From assembly GCA_947581615.1 (NCBI GenBank), contig CANPVD010000110.1:16461-80460 (forward strand): a stretch of DNA of 64,000 nt, written 5' to 3'. Origin of the DNA: Candidatus Humimonas hydrogenitrophica. GTDB lineage: Bacteria; Gemmatimonadota; Gemmatimonadetes; Palauibacterales; Palauibacteraceae. The notes beneath the pieces are model-generated. The model saw nothing but the letters and a program-made list of their open reading frames with translations, made no database searches and was not told the DNA's origin. Both the position numbers and the translations under genes were made by a program. Shown here piece after piece: positions 44,042-53,078 of the stretch (the stretch's first letter is position 1; every line of letters starts with the position of its first letter).

Positions 44042-46147
44042 TTGAGCGGCCGCTCCCTCCTCTCCAGCTCCGTCCAGTACCTCAAGGGCGTGGGTCCCCG
44101 GCGGGCCGAACGCTTCGCGCGCCTCGAGGTGCGCACCGGCCGGGATCTCCTCTTCCACCTGCCTCACCGCTACGAGGACGCCACCACGGTAACGCCGATC
44201 GCGTCCCTGGAGCCGGGGGACGAGGCGACCGTGATCGGCCGGATCGTGTCGCAGGGCGTGCTGCCCACCCGAAAGCGGCTGCGGATCTTCCGGGCCGTGC
44301 TCCGGGACGACACGGGGCTCATCGAGGCCGCGTGGCCCGGCCAGCCGTGGCTCGACCGCAGCCTGCGGAAGGGAGATCTTCTCCTGGCCTCGGGCCCGGT
44401 GCGCTTCTTCCACGGCCGCCAGCTCCAGCCGCGTGAGTTCACCGTCCTGGCGTCGGGAGAGGAGGACGGTGACGGGGAAGGGGACGACGCGGCCGGGGAG
44501 CGGGGCGGACGGGTGTTCCCCGTGTACCCCGCCACCGAAGGGCTCAGCCACCGGCAGATCCGCGGGATCGTCCGGGAGAACCTGACCGATCTCCTCCGAG
44601 AAGCCGACGAGCGGGATCCGGTGCCGCCGGAGTGGCGGGAGGCGATGGCGCTGCCGGGCCTGGGCGTGGCCCTGCGGGCCCTGCACGTGCCCCGGTCGAT
44701 GCACGAGGTGGAGCCCGCCCGGCGGCGGGTGGCGTTCGACGAGCTCCTGTTCCTCCAGCTCCTGCACGCCCGGGCCCGGCACCGGCTCAAGCGCGAGAGC
44801 CGCGGGATCGCCCACGAGGCCGCGGCCGACCTCACCGGGCTTTTCCTGGAGGGACTCCCCTTCCGCCTCACGGGGGCCCAGGCGCGGGCCTGGGCCGAGA
44901 TCCGGTCCGACATGGAGCGGCCCGAGCGCATGTACCGGCTGCTGCAGGGGGACGTGGGGTGTGGGAAGACCGTGGTGGCGGCCGCGGCGCTGCTGCGCTC
45001 CGTCGAGTCGGGCCACCAGGCCGCGCTCATGGCCCCGACCGAGCTGCTGGCCGAGCAGCACCTGCGCACCCTGTCGGAGCTCACCGCGGACCTGGGCGTC
45101 GAGCCCGTGCTGGTCACGGGCCGACTCACGCCGGCGCAGCGCAGGGATCGGCTCGAGAGCCTGGCGGCGGGGGAGATCCGCCTCGTGGTCGGGACGCACG
45201 CGCTCATCCAGGAGGACGTGGCCTGGCACGACCTCGGCCTCGCCGTCGTGGACGAGCAGCACCGCTTCGGGGTCGAGCAGCGTCGCCTGCTGCGGGACGC
45301 CTCGGGTGCCGCGGACATGCTCGTGATGTCGGCCACACCGATTCCGCGCTCGCTGGCGCTGACCCTGTACGGCGACCTGGACCTGTCCGTCATCGACGAG
45401 ATGCCGCCCGGGCGGCGTCCCGTGGTGACGGGGGTGCGCGGCCCGGCGGCGCGCGAGGCCGCGTTCGCGTTCCTCCGGGAGAAGATCGCCGAGGGACGGC
45501 AAGCGTACGTGGTCTACCCCCTGATCGAGGAGTCCGAGGCGGTGGATGCCCGTTCGGCCACGCGGATGCGGGACCGGCTTGCCGACCGCTTCCCCGAGCT
45601 GCGCGTCGAGCTGTTGCACGGACGCCTCTCCTCGGAGGAGAAGGACGCCGTCATGCGCCGCTTTCTGGCCGGGGAGGCCGAGATCCTGGTGGCCACGACG
45701 GTCATCGAGGTGGGCATCGACGTGCCCAACGCGACCCTCATGGTCATCGAGGACGCCGAGCGCTTCGGGCTGGCCCAGCTCCACCAGCTCCGGGGCCGGG
45801 TGGGGCGGGGCGCCGAGCAGAGCTACTGCGTGGCCTTCCACTCCGGGAGCGGCGAGCCGCCCGAGCGTCTGGCGGTGTTCGCGTCCACCACCAACGGGTT
45901 CGAGCTCGCGCGGGCGGACCTCCGGCTGCGGGGGCAGGGGGACCTGTTCGGTCCCGAGCAGCATGGCGTGCCGGCGCTGCGTCACGCCGACCTGGAGCGG
46001 GACGCCGACCTGGCGGCCCAGGCCCGACGCCGGGCGCGGGAGCTGGTGGCGGAGGATCCGGGCCTCGGCCGACCGGAGCACCGCGGCCTGGCCCGGGAGC
46101 TGGCCGAGCGCCATGGGGACCGCGAGGGACTGTACGGCGTCGGCTGA
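44042..46147 (+). CDS. recG: ATP-dependent DNA helicase RecG
   Basis: RecG is a branch-migrating helicase that remodels stalled forks and R-loops. The 701 residues start at a TTG. The wedge/OB region has LKGVGPRRAERFARLEV and LFHLPHRYED. The helicase core has LLQGDVGCGKTVVAAAAL (motif I), MAPTELLAEQH (Ia), VVDEQHRFGVEQR (motif II, DEQH), MSATPIPRSLALTLYGDLD (III) and TTVIEVGIDVPNATLMVIE (V). HQLRGRVGRG is motif VI. It closes the long dcw-ftsY transcription unit; no clear terminator follows. Confidence 0.96.
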   Translation: MSGRSLLSSSVQYLKGVGPRRAERFARLEVRTGRDLLFHLPHRYEDATTVTPIASLEPGDEATVIGRIVSQGVLPTRKRLRIFRAVLRDDTGLIEAAWPGQPWLDRSLRKGDLLLASGPVRFFHGRQLQPREFTVLASGEEDGDGEGDDAAGERGGRVFPVYPATEGLSHRQIRGIVRENLTDLLREADERDPVPPEWREAMALPGLGVALRALHVPRSMHEVEPARRRVAFDELLFLQLLHARARHRLKRESRGIAHEAAADLTGLFLEGLPFRLTGAQARAWAEIRSDMERPERMYRLLQGDVGCGKTVVAAAALLRSVESGHQAALMAPTELLAEQHLRTLSELTADLGVEPVLVTGRLTPAQRRDRLESLAAGEIRLVVGTHALIQEDVAWHDLGLAVVDEQHRFGVEQRRLLRDASGAADMLVMSATPIPRSLALTLYGDLDLSVIDEMPPGRRPVVTGVRGPAAREAAFAFLREKIAEGRQAYVVYPLIEESEAVDARSATRMRDRLADRFPELRVELLHGRLSSEEKDAVMRRFLAGEAEILVATTVIEVGIDVPNATLMVIEDAERFGLAQLHQLRGRVGRGAEQSYCVAFHSGSGEPPERLAVFASTTNGFELARADLRLRGQGDLFGPEQHGVPALRHADLERDADLAAQARRRARELVAEDPGLGRPEHRGLARELAERHGDREGLYGVG

Positions 46148-46179
46148 GAGGACCGCTCCCCGAGGCACCGCGCTCCTCT

Positions 46180-46208
46180 TTGACAGCGCGCGGATGCGCT
46201 CCTAGGCT
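46180..46208 (+). promoter_or_regulatory. Promoter directly abutting the epimerase start (likely leaderless)
   Basis: TTGACA (46180-46185) and TAGGCT (46203-46208) are spaced 17 nt apart. The first base of the start codon is 46215, seven nucleotides after the -10 box. Transcription would therefore begin at or within a base or two of the ATG. Confidence 0.65.
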
Positions 46209-46214
46209 CCGTCC

Positions 46215-47231
46215 ATGGTCACCCGAGGCTATCTACCCGGATCGCCGCTCCGCGACCGTCGTGTGCTGGTCACGGGAGCCACCGGCTTCATCGGGGCCCG
46301 GCTCGCGGCGCGGCTCGTGGGGGGTGAGGGCGCCCGCGTGACCGGAGTGGGCCGCAGCCTGGACAGGGTCCGGCGGCTCGAGGATGTCGGCGTGGAGCTG
46401 GTCGCCGCCGACCTCCTGGAGGTGGACCGCTTCGGCGAGCTCGTGGAGGGGCAGGACGTGGTGTTCCACGCCGCCGCCTCCCTCTCGCAGGACGTCGAGG
46501 AGGCCGCCGAGCTCAACGTGGCGGCGACGGGTGAGCTGGTCCGGGTCGCGGGGTCGGCCGGCGTGAGTCGCTTCGTCCTGGTGAGCTCCGTGTCGGCGTA
46601 CGGGGAGCCCGATCGGCGGGTCGTCGACGAGTCCATGCCGCTCGGGATCGACGCGGAAGCCGCCTATCCTCGCACGAAGGCGCGCTCCGAGGTGGCGGTC
46701 CGGGAGGCGGGCCGCGAGGCCGGGGTGGAGGTATCGATCGTGCGCCCGGCGTGCGTGTTCGGCCCGCGGTCGGCAATCTGGACGGTGTCGATGTGGGCCT
46801 GCATCCGGGAGGGCATCCCGGTGCTGGTGGGGGACGGATCGAGCCCCTTCGGCGGCGTGTACGTGGACGACCTCGTGGACCTGCTCCTCCTGGCCGCCGT
46901 CGAGGACGCGGCCGTCGGCCAGGCCTTCAACGCCTGCGACGCCCCGGTGCCCTGGGCCGAGTACGCGGGCGGCTACGGGGACGCCGCCGGCATCGAGCCC
47001 CGCTCCATCGCGCCCGAGGAAGCCGCCGCCCTGCTCGGGGCGGGGCCGGCGGCCGACGGCCCGCCCGACCCGGCCTATCCCATCATCCTGTTCGTCGGGC
47101 TCGCGGCCCTCGAAGGGTTCGTGTTCCCGGCCGAGCGCGCCCGCCGGGAGCTGGGCTGGACGCCGCGGGCCGGAGTCGCGGGCGGGCTCGAGCGCACGGT
47201 GGCCTGGATGCGCCGCGAGGGCCTGGTCTGA
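46215..47231 (+). CDS. NAD(P)-dependent epimerase/dehydratase (extended SDR)
   Basis: This is an extended short-chain dehydrogenase of the sugar-epimerase/3-beta-hydroxysteroid type; the substrate is unknown. The 338 residues show the Rossmann loop VTGATGFIGARLAARL, an acidic ADLLEVD, FHAAASLSQ, the catalytic Ser in VLVSSVSAYGEP and the YxxxK motif as YPRTK. RPACVFGPRS and GGVYVDDLVDLLLL also fit. A promoter ends 7 nt before the ATG, and I see no ribosome-binding site, which suggests a leaderless mRNA. The next gene, PAP2, is on the same strand. Confidence 0.9.
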   Translation: MVTRGYLPGSPLRDRRVLVTGATGFIGARLAARLVGGEGARVTGVGRSLDRVRRLEDVGVELVAADLLEVDRFGELVEGQDVVFHAAASLSQDVEEAAELNVAATGELVRVAGSAGVSRFVLVSSVSAYGEPDRRVVDESMPLGIDAEAAYPRTKARSEVAVREAGREAGVEVSIVRPACVFGPRSAIWTVSMWACIREGIPVLVGDGSSPFGGVYVDDLVDLLLLAAVEDAAVGQAFNACDAPVPWAEYAGGYGDAAGIEPRSIAPEEAAALLGAGPAADGPPDPAYPIILFVGLAALEGFVFPAERARRELGWTPRAGVAGGLERTVAWMRREGLV

Positions 47232-47281
47232 CGGGAGAGAGGCGGCCTCGTGATGCCGCTCCCGGGGCCGGCGCGCCGGCC

Positions 47282-47989
47282 GTGCGCGAGCCGGGTCACG
47301 GGGCGCTCCTCTACTGGAGCGTGTTCGCGGCGGTCAGCCTCGCCTACCTGATCGAGCCGCGGCTCGACCTTCGGGTCTCCGGGCTGTTCTACTCGGCCTC
47401 GCGCGGCTTCTACCTGGGCGGCGAACCGTGGGCGCATCGGCTCGCCGTGTACGTGATCCCCGGCCTGTCCTGGATCCTGGGCATCGGTCTGGTGGCGGCG
47501 CTGGCCCGGGTGTGGGGTCGCCGGGGCACGTCCGGGCGGCGGCGACGGGTGGTGAGCTACCTGGCCGCCGCTTACGCTCTCGGGCCCGGACTCCTCACCA
47601 ACGTGCTCCTCAAGGACCACTGGGGGCGGGCACGTCCGCTCCACGTGACGGCTTTCGGCGGAGACCGAGTGTTCACGACGCCGCTCCTCCCCGCTCACCA
47701 GTGTTCGACCAATTGCTCCTTCGTTTCGGGCCACGTCTCCGTGCCCTTCTTCCTGATGGCGTTCGTCTTCCTGATCCCGGACCGCCACCGGCGGCGGTGG
47801 GCCTCCGTGGGGGTCGTGGCCTTCGGACTGCTGGTGGGGTTCGAGCGCATCGTCCAGGGGAAGCACTTCCTCTCCGACGTGCTGTACTCGGCCCTGTTCA
47901 ACACCGGACTCGCCTGGGTCCTGTACCGACTCATCGTGCGGCGGCGCGGGGTCGGCCCGGCGGTTCCCCCCGGGGTGGCGTCACCGTAG
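47282..47989 (+). CDS. PAP2-family membrane phosphatase
   Basis: This is an acid-phosphatase-fold membrane enzyme acting on lipid phosphates such as undecaprenyl pyrophosphate, lipid A or phosphatidylglycerol phosphate. The three PAP2 motifs are present: KDHWGRARP, CSFVSGHVS and ERIVQGKHFLSD. They lie between about five or six hydrophobic helices in 235 residues. The CSTNCSFVSGH form resembles LpxE/PgpB-like proteins. The GTG at 47282 is the first plausible start, but no good ribosome site precedes it. The frame is open further upstream inside the epimerase gene. Confidence 0.85.
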   Translation: MREPGHGALLYWSVFAAVSLAYLIEPRLDLRVSGLFYSASRGFYLGGEPWAHRLAVYVIPGLSWILGIGLVAALARVWGRRGTSGRRRRVVSYLAAAYALGPGLLTNVLLKDHWGRARPLHVTAFGGDRVFTTPLLPAHQCSTNCSFVSGHVSVPFFLMAFVFLIPDRHRRRWASVGVVAFGLLVGFERIVQGKHFLSDVLYSALFNTGLAWVLYRLIVRRRGVGPAVPPGVASP

Positions 47990-48098
47990 CTTGGCCGCGG
48001 TCCAGCGGCCGATCCGCTCCATGGGGAGGGAAGCGCGGCGGCTCGCGCGGGGCCAGCGGGTGGAGCATGGACGGATCTCCCCGAGGAAGAGGCCACTC

Positions 48099-49892
48099 AT
48101 GATGCGCGCGTTCTCGTTCGGGTCCGGACGGAGTCCCATCCTCGCCGTGCTGACGGGGATCTCGTTCGCGGCGCTGGCGTCGGCCGCGCCCCGGGGCCTG
48201 CGAGCGCAGCAGGGCGGGGCCGAAGCGGACACCATGCCGACCCGGCCCGAGGTCACCCGGGCCGACCTGGAGGCGGCCCTCGAGGTCATGGGGCTCTCCT
48301 ACACGGGGTCCGAGCTGGACACGTTGCTGGCCCGGCGCGGGCGCTTCGGGAACGACTTCTCCGGTCGGGGAGACCGGCGGAACGCCTACGAGGCCATCCG
48401 CTCGGTGCCCCTCTCCAACGCCGACCGACCGGCCCTCTTCTTCCACCCGTTGCCGCCCGCCGAGCCGATCGCCGACCGACCTCCGGAGCTCGCGCCCGTG
48501 CCCGGCGAAGTGAAGCGGCCGGCGAAGCTGGAGGAAGTGGCGTTCTGGCCGATCCCGAAGCTGGCCGCCCTTCTTCGCTCCGGGCAGGTGACCTCGGTGG
48601 AGCTCACGCGGATGTACCTGGCCCGGCTGCGGCGCTTCGACCCGGAGCTGCACGCCGTGGTCACGCTCACCGACAGCCTCGCCCTCCGGCAGGCGAGCCG
48701 GGCCGACAGCGACTTCGCCGCCGGGAAGGTGAAGAGCCTCGTGCAGGGCATTCCGTTCGGCGTGAAGGACCTGTACGCCGTGCCCGGCTACCCGACCACC
48801 TGGGGGGCGAAGCCCTACGAGCACCAGGTGATCGACGAGACGGCCACGCCGGTCGGGAAGCTCGAGGACGCGGGCGCCGTGCTGGTCGCCAAGCTCACCT
48901 CGGGGGCCCTGGCCATGGGCGACGTGTGGTTCGGCGGCATGACGCGAAACCCGTGGAACACGGAGGAGGGCTCCAGCGGCTCCTCGGCCGGGCCGGCCGC
49001 GGCGGTCTCGGCCGGGCTGGTGCCCTTCGCGCTCGGCACCGAGACGCTGGGCTCGATCGTGTCGCCTTCGACCCGCACCGGGATCACGGGGCTGAGGCCG
49101 AGCTTCGGCCGGGTGAGCAAGCACGGCGTGATGGCGCTGTCCTGGACGATGGACAAGGCCGGGCCGCTGTGCCGCGACGCCTCCGACTGCGCCATCGTGT
49201 TCGACGTGATCCGGGGCCCCGATCCGGCCGACCCGTCCGCCGTGGGCGGGCCCTTCCCCTATCGCGCCGGGACCGGGCTCGCCGGCCTGAGGGTCGGCTA
49301 CCTGAAGTCGGCGTTCGACGGGGAACGGCAGGGTGGGGAGCTGGACCGCGCCGTCCTGGACGTGCTCCGGGCCCGGGGCGCGCGGCTGGTCCCGCTGGAG
49401 CTGCCCGATCTTCCGGTCAACGCGCTGCGCATCATCCTGGACGCCGAAGCCGCCGCGGCCTTCGACACCCTGACGCGCTCCAACCGGGACTCGCTCCTCG
49501 TGCGGCAGACCTCGAACGCGTGGCCGAACATCTTCCGGTCCGCGCGCTTCATCCCGGCGGTCGAGTACATCGAGGCCAACCGCGTCCGCCGGCTGCTGCA
49601 GGAGAGGATGCGCGACCTGCTGAAGGGCGTGGATGTGTACGTGTCGCCGGCGTTCGCCGGGGGGAACCTGCTGGTCACCAACCTGACCGGCCATCCCTGC
49701 GTGGCGGTGCCGGACGGATTCCGGAAGAACGGCGATCCGGCCAGCATCACGTTCTGCGGCCGCATGTACGGGGAGGCGGCCGCGCTGGAGGCCGCGGCCG
49801 CCTACCAGGCCGCGACCCCCTGGGACGAGGCGCACCCGGAGGCCTTCGGAGGCCACGGCCGGCCGGAGGCGTCGTCGGGGGGCGGCGGCTGA
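48099..49892 (+). CDS. Exported amidase-signature hydrolase
   Basis: This is an amidase-family hydrolase with the Ser-cisSer-Lys triad, cleaving unknown amide bonds. The ATG at 48099 follows GAGGAAGAGG and gives 597 residues with a signal peptide (SPILAVLTGISFAALASAAP). The first 160 or so residues are not part of the fold. The triad is visible as Lys in GIPFGVKDLY, cis-Ser in EGSSGSSAGPAAAV and Ser in GTETLGSIVSPS. No gatB or gatC is nearby and the protein is exported, so it is not the Glu-tRNA amidotransferase subunit. Confidence 0.9.
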   Translation: MMRAFSFGSGRSPILAVLTGISFAALASAAPRGLRAQQGGAEADTMPTRPEVTRADLEAALEVMGLSYTGSELDTLLARRGRFGNDFSGRGDRRNAYEAIRSVPLSNADRPALFFHPLPPAEPIADRPPELAPVPGEVKRPAKLEEVAFWPIPKLAALLRSGQVTSVELTRMYLARLRRFDPELHAVVTLTDSLALRQASRADSDFAAGKVKSLVQGIPFGVKDLYAVPGYPTTWGAKPYEHQVIDETATPVGKLEDAGAVLVAKLTSGALAMGDVWFGGMTRNPWNTEEGSSGSSAGPAAAVSAGLVPFALGTETLGSIVSPSTRTGITGLRPSFGRVSKHGVMALSWTMDKAGPLCRDASDCAIVFDVIRGPDPADPSAVGGPFPYRAGTGLAGLRVGYLKSAFDGERQGGELDRAVLDVLRARGARLVPLELPDLPVNALRIILDAEAAAAFDTLTRSNRDSLLVRQTSNAWPNIFRSARFIPAVEYIEANRVRRLLQERMRDLLKGVDVYVSPAFAGGNLLVTNLTGHPCVAVPDGFRKNGDPASITFCGRMYGEAAALEAAAAYQAATPWDEAHPEAFGGHGRPEASSGGGG

Positions 49893-49950
49893 TCGGAGCG
49901 GCGCACGGGCGCGTGCGGGGGCCGCGGACGATTCGCACGGGAGAAGGCCG

Positions 49951-50409
49951 ATGACGTCCCGATCGACGGACACCATGCTGACCACCGCCCGGGTCGTGGC
50001 GCTGGCCATGGCGCTGGGCGCCGTGCTCCTGTGGGTCGTGGCCTGGTTCATCGTGGGCCGCGAGGGAAGCGGCATGGCCCGAACCGCCTTCCTGGGTCCG
50101 CGTGCGGCCCTGGAGCTGTACGGGCTTGCGGCGGCGGGCGGCCTCCTCGGAGCGCTGGCCCTGCGGGGCCGCGCCGTTCGGGCGGGTCGCGAGGCGCGCC
50201 GGTCCGGCGAGGAAGGTCCGTGGGCGGCGGCGGCGCGCGTCCAGGGAGGCCTGCTCGTCGCCTGGGCCCTCCTCGAGGGGCCGGGGGTGCTGGCCGGCGT
50301 GTTCTACTTGCTGTTCGGCTACCGACGCATCGTGCTCCTGGCCGTCCCGGTGCTGGCGATCGGCTTCGTCCTCACCTTCCCCAGGAGGGAGTGGTTCGAG
50401 GGCCGCTGA
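49951..50409 (+). CDS. Four-helix membrane protein of unknown function
   Basis: The 152-residue protein has hydrophobic helices at about 12-34, 50-68, 93-118 and 126-143. A basic loop (RAVRAGREARRSGEE) sits in the middle. I do not recognise a family. It stands 58 nt after the amidase and before a 306-nt gap that leads into the cytochrome cluster, so it is unlikely to be part of that cluster. Confidence 0.65.
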   Translation: MTSRSTDTMLTTARVVALAMALGAVLLWVVAWFIVGREGSGMARTAFLGPRAALELYGLAAAGGLLGALALRGRAVRAGREARRSGEEGPWAAAARVQGGLLVAWALLEGPGVLAGVFYLLFGYRRIVLLAVPVLAIGFVLTFPRREWFEGR

Positions 50410-50715
50410 CCCCGGAGGACCGGTCGCCGACCCGGCCCGAGCCCCTGCCGCGCCCGTCGCCCGTCACGCGCGGCGCCGGAGCGGCGTGGCCCGCGCTCCG
50501 CCCGCCTGCCTCCGCCTCCGATTCCCTTCTGCGTTGTCGCGCCGCCTGGGCCCGAGTGTGGGCCTCCCCGGCGCCCCCCGGACGGTTCCGCGATGTGAAA
50601 CCTTTACGTCTACAGGTGTATTAGTTCTGGACTTCTCGAGCCGGATTGCCTGACAAGTCTTTGTGACGCAGCGCCTTCCGGCCGGGCGTGGCCCTTGCTG
50701 GAGCGCGGCCGTGTG
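50410..50715. other. 306-nt intergenic region before the multiheme cassette
   Basis: No gene is visible. The first 170 nt are very GC-rich. Positions 50590-50665 form a markedly A/T-richer island (TGTGAAACCTTTACG, TGTATTAGTTCTGGAC, TTTGTGACG) that probably contains the promoter of the downstream operon. No standard -35/-10 pair at 16-18 nt is evident. An extracytoplasmic-type promoter beginning with TGAAAC (50595-50600) is possible but not demonstrable. Confidence 0.5.
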
Positions 50716-51570
50716 ATGAAGAAGCTGGGTCGGCACCTGCTGGTGCTCGTGTGGATCGCGGTCGCGGCCGTCCCCCTGGTCTGGGGGCTGCCCTACTACC
50801 GTCTTTCTCCCGTGCAGCGCGCCTACTCCCCCCTCAACGACCTGTTCTCCTCGACCGGCCTGGTCGGCCACGGTCTCGGGATCCTGGGAACCCTGATGCT
50901 GATCGTGGGGGTGGGGACCTACTCGATTCGCAAGCGCGTGAAGCGCTTCAGCCACGCGGGCAATCTCGGTGGGTGGCTGGACTTCCACATCTTCCTGTGC
51001 ACGCTGGGGCCCTTCCTGGTGGTGCTGCACACCGGCTTCAAGGTCGATGGCATCGTGGCGATCGCCTTCTGGAGCATGGTGATCGTGGTGGCCAGCGGCG
51101 TGTTCGGCCGCTACGTGTACGTGCGCATTCCGAAGACGCTCAACGGGCAGTTCCTCTCCCTGCAGGCCCTCGAGGAGCGCCAGCGCGGGCTTCTGGAACA
51201 GATCCGGGGGGACGTGGGAGAGGAGGTCGCGGCCCTCGTCGCGCCCGAGCCGCTCGCCATGCCGGAGCGGACCGGTTTCGTGCGGGCCGCGATCGAGGCG
51301 GTGCGCTTCGACCTCCGCTCGCGAGGCCAGCGACGCAGGATGCGGCGCTCGCTGGAGGGTCGAGGCCTGCCCGAGTCGGTCCGGAGCCACGCCCTCGCTC
51401 TGGCACAGGAGAGGGCGCGGCTCCGGCAGCAGATCCTCCTCCTCACCCCCTTCCAGCGCGCGTTCCGCTACTGGCACGCCTTCCACCTCCCGCTCGCCTA
51501 CGTGGTGCTGGTGGTGGTGGCCGTGCACGTCACGGTGGCCTTCCTGTTCGGCTACAGGTGGATCTTCTGA
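50716..51570 (+). CDS. b-type cytochrome membrane subunit of a multiheme electron conduit
   Basis: This predicted inner-membrane diheme-b protein could pass quinol electrons to periplasmic cytochromes. The ATG at 50716 gives 284 residues; the frame is open from 50695. Helices lie at about 8-26, 47-71, 88-107, 113-136 and 258-279. Histidines 91 and 105, and 257 and 271, are each spaced by 14 residues, as in b-heme ligation. Others are H52, H80 and H254. A charged, Arg-rich soluble loop fills 140-245. I do not recognise the precise family. It overlaps the 17-heme cytochrome by 13 nt. Confidence 0.75.
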   Translation: MKKLGRHLLVLVWIAVAAVPLVWGLPYYRLSPVQRAYSPLNDLFSSTGLVGHGLGILGTLMLIVGVGTYSIRKRVKRFSHAGNLGGWLDFHIFLCTLGPFLVVLHTGFKVDGIVAIAFWSMVIVVASGVFGRYVYVRIPKTLNGQFLSLQALEERQRGLLEQIRGDVGEEVAALVAPEPLAMPERTGFVRAAIEAVRFDLRSRGQRRRMRRSLEGRGLPESVRSHALALAQERARLRQQILLLTPFQRAFRYWHAFHLPLAYVVLVVVAVHVTVAFLFGYRWIF

Positions 51571-53078
51571 GCGGCCGGGCGGGGGGGCGCCGGGCGCTGG
51601 CGGGACTGCCGCTGGCGCTTCTCCTCCTGCTCGGCGGCGCGCACGGAGCGGCGGCCCAGCTCATCTCCCCGGGCAAGCTGGCGGCCGCCCACTCGGACCT
51701 CGAGGGGATCCGGCGCTGCACGTCGTGTCACGAGCTCGGCAAGCGTGGGGTCCTGGACGCCAGGTGCCTCGCCTGCCACACGCCGCTCGAAGCACGCATC
51801 CAAGCGAAGAAGGGCTACCACTCCACCCTGGTCGGGCAGCCGTGCGCCTCCTGCCACAAGGACCACCTGGGGCCGGACGCGGCGCTGGTCCGCTTCGACA
51901 CGACCGCGTTCGACCACGCGAAGACCGGGTACCGCCTGGACGGGAAGCACGCCGGGGCCGCCTGCCACTCGTGCCACAAGCCCGACTTCATCACGGACTC
52001 CGCCGTCCGTGCCTTCAAGAGCCGCCACGGCGCCCTGGCCGGCACCTACCTGGGCCTGGGGTCGGCCTGCGTGGACTGCCACAGGACCGACGATCCGCAC
52101 CACGGGCAGTTCGAGAGCCGGGCCTGTTCGAGCTGCCACACGACCGAGACCTGGAAGAAGGCGCCCGGCTTCGACCACGACCGGGCACGGTACCGGCTGA
52201 CGGGCGCGCACCGTACGGTGGCCTGCGAGAAGTGCCACCGCACGGAGAGGAGCTCCTCCGGACACTGGGTGCGCTATACCGGTCTCTCCTTCGGGGCGTG
52301 CACTTCCTGCCACGAGGATCCCCACGGCGGCGGCATGGGGCCCGAGTGCACGTCGTGCCACACGACATCCGGTTGGAAGAAGCTCGACCGCGGCACCTTC
52401 GAGCGGCGCTTCGACCACGCGAAGACCGGCTTCAAGCTGGTGGGCCGCCACGCCTCCATCTCGTGCGCCACCTGCCACGTGGCCGGCACGGCGCCCGACA
52501 GCTCGATTCACATGGCGTTCGAGCCCGGCACTTCGAGCCGGCCCTATCCGCCGCCCCTGGCGAAGAGCTGCAGGTCCTGCCACCTGGACTACCACCACGG
52601 CGCCTTCGACGCGCTCGCCGACAGCGGAACGTGCGGGTCGTGCCATGGCCAGGATGCCTGGAAGCCGTCCACCTTCGACCTGTTCCGGCACGACCGGGAG
52701 ACGACCTACAAGCTGGTGGGGGCGCACCGGGCCGTCCCGTGCGCGGGGTGCCACGAGAACCCGAAGCTCGGGCAGACGTACCTCACCTTCCGCTTCGACC
52801 ACGTGACCTGCCGGACCTGTCACGAGCGCACGGACGATCCGCACCACGGGCAGTTCGGCGACGCGGCGTGCGAGAGCTGCCACACGGACGCGTCCTTCGC
52901 CACGGCGCCCCGGTTCGACCACGGGCGCACGCGCTTCCCGCTCACGGGCGCCCACGCCGACGTCCCCTGCGCCTCGTGCCATGAGAAGGAGCGCTTCCCG
53001 GACGGCTCGATGGTCGTCCGCTATCGGCCCGTCGGCATCGAGTGCCGGGACTGCCACGCCAACCGCGGAGCTTCATGA
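51558..53078 (+). CDS. Exported 17-heme c-type cytochrome
   Basis: This periplasmic electron-transfer protein is predicted to carry 17 covalently bound hemes. The GTG at 51558 gives 506 residues with a signal peptide (LAGLPLALLLLLGGAHGAAA). I count 17 CxxCH motifs, from CTSCH near residue 55 to CRDCH at the C-terminus. Repeating units of the form (D)PHHGQF...CxxCH...FDHxxxxxxLxGxHxxxxCxxCH dominate, and many other histidines could be distal ligands. It is coupled to the b-type subunit (13-nt overlap) and to the second cytochrome (4 nt). A role as an electron wire is inference from heme count and context. Confidence 0.92.
   Translation: MDLLSGRAGGRRALAGLPLALLLLLGGAHGAAAQLISPGKLAAAHSDLEGIRRCTSCHELGKRGVLDARCLACHTPLEARIQAKKGYHSTLVGQPCASCHKDHLGPDAALVRFDTTAFDHAKTGYRLDGKHAGAACHSCHKPDFITDSAVRAFKSRHGALAGTYLGLGSACVDCHRTDDPHHGQFESRACSSCHTTETWKKAPGFDHDRARYRLTGAHRTVACEKCHRTERSSSGHWVRYTGLSFGACTSCHEDPHGGGMGPECTSCHTTSGWKKLDRGTFERRFDHAKTGFKLVGRHASISCATCHVAGTAPDSSIHMAFEPGTSSRPYPPPLAKSCRSCHLDYHHGAFDALADSGTCGSCHGQDAWKPSTFDLFRHDRETTYKLVGAHRAVPCAGCHENPKLGQTYLTFRFDHVTCRTCHERTDDPHHGQFGDAACESCHTDASFATAPRFDHGRTRFPLTGAHADVPCASCHEKERFPDGSMVVRYRPVGIECRDCHANRGAS
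52089..52857 (+). repeat. 25-nt exact direct repeat inside the 17-heme gene
   Basis: The same 25 nt occur at 52089-52113 and 52833-52857, encoding the DDPHHGQF element of the repeating heme module. The copies are 744 nt apart in the same frame. They indicate internal duplication of heme units, with this element either conserved or recently homogenised. Confidence 0.85.
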
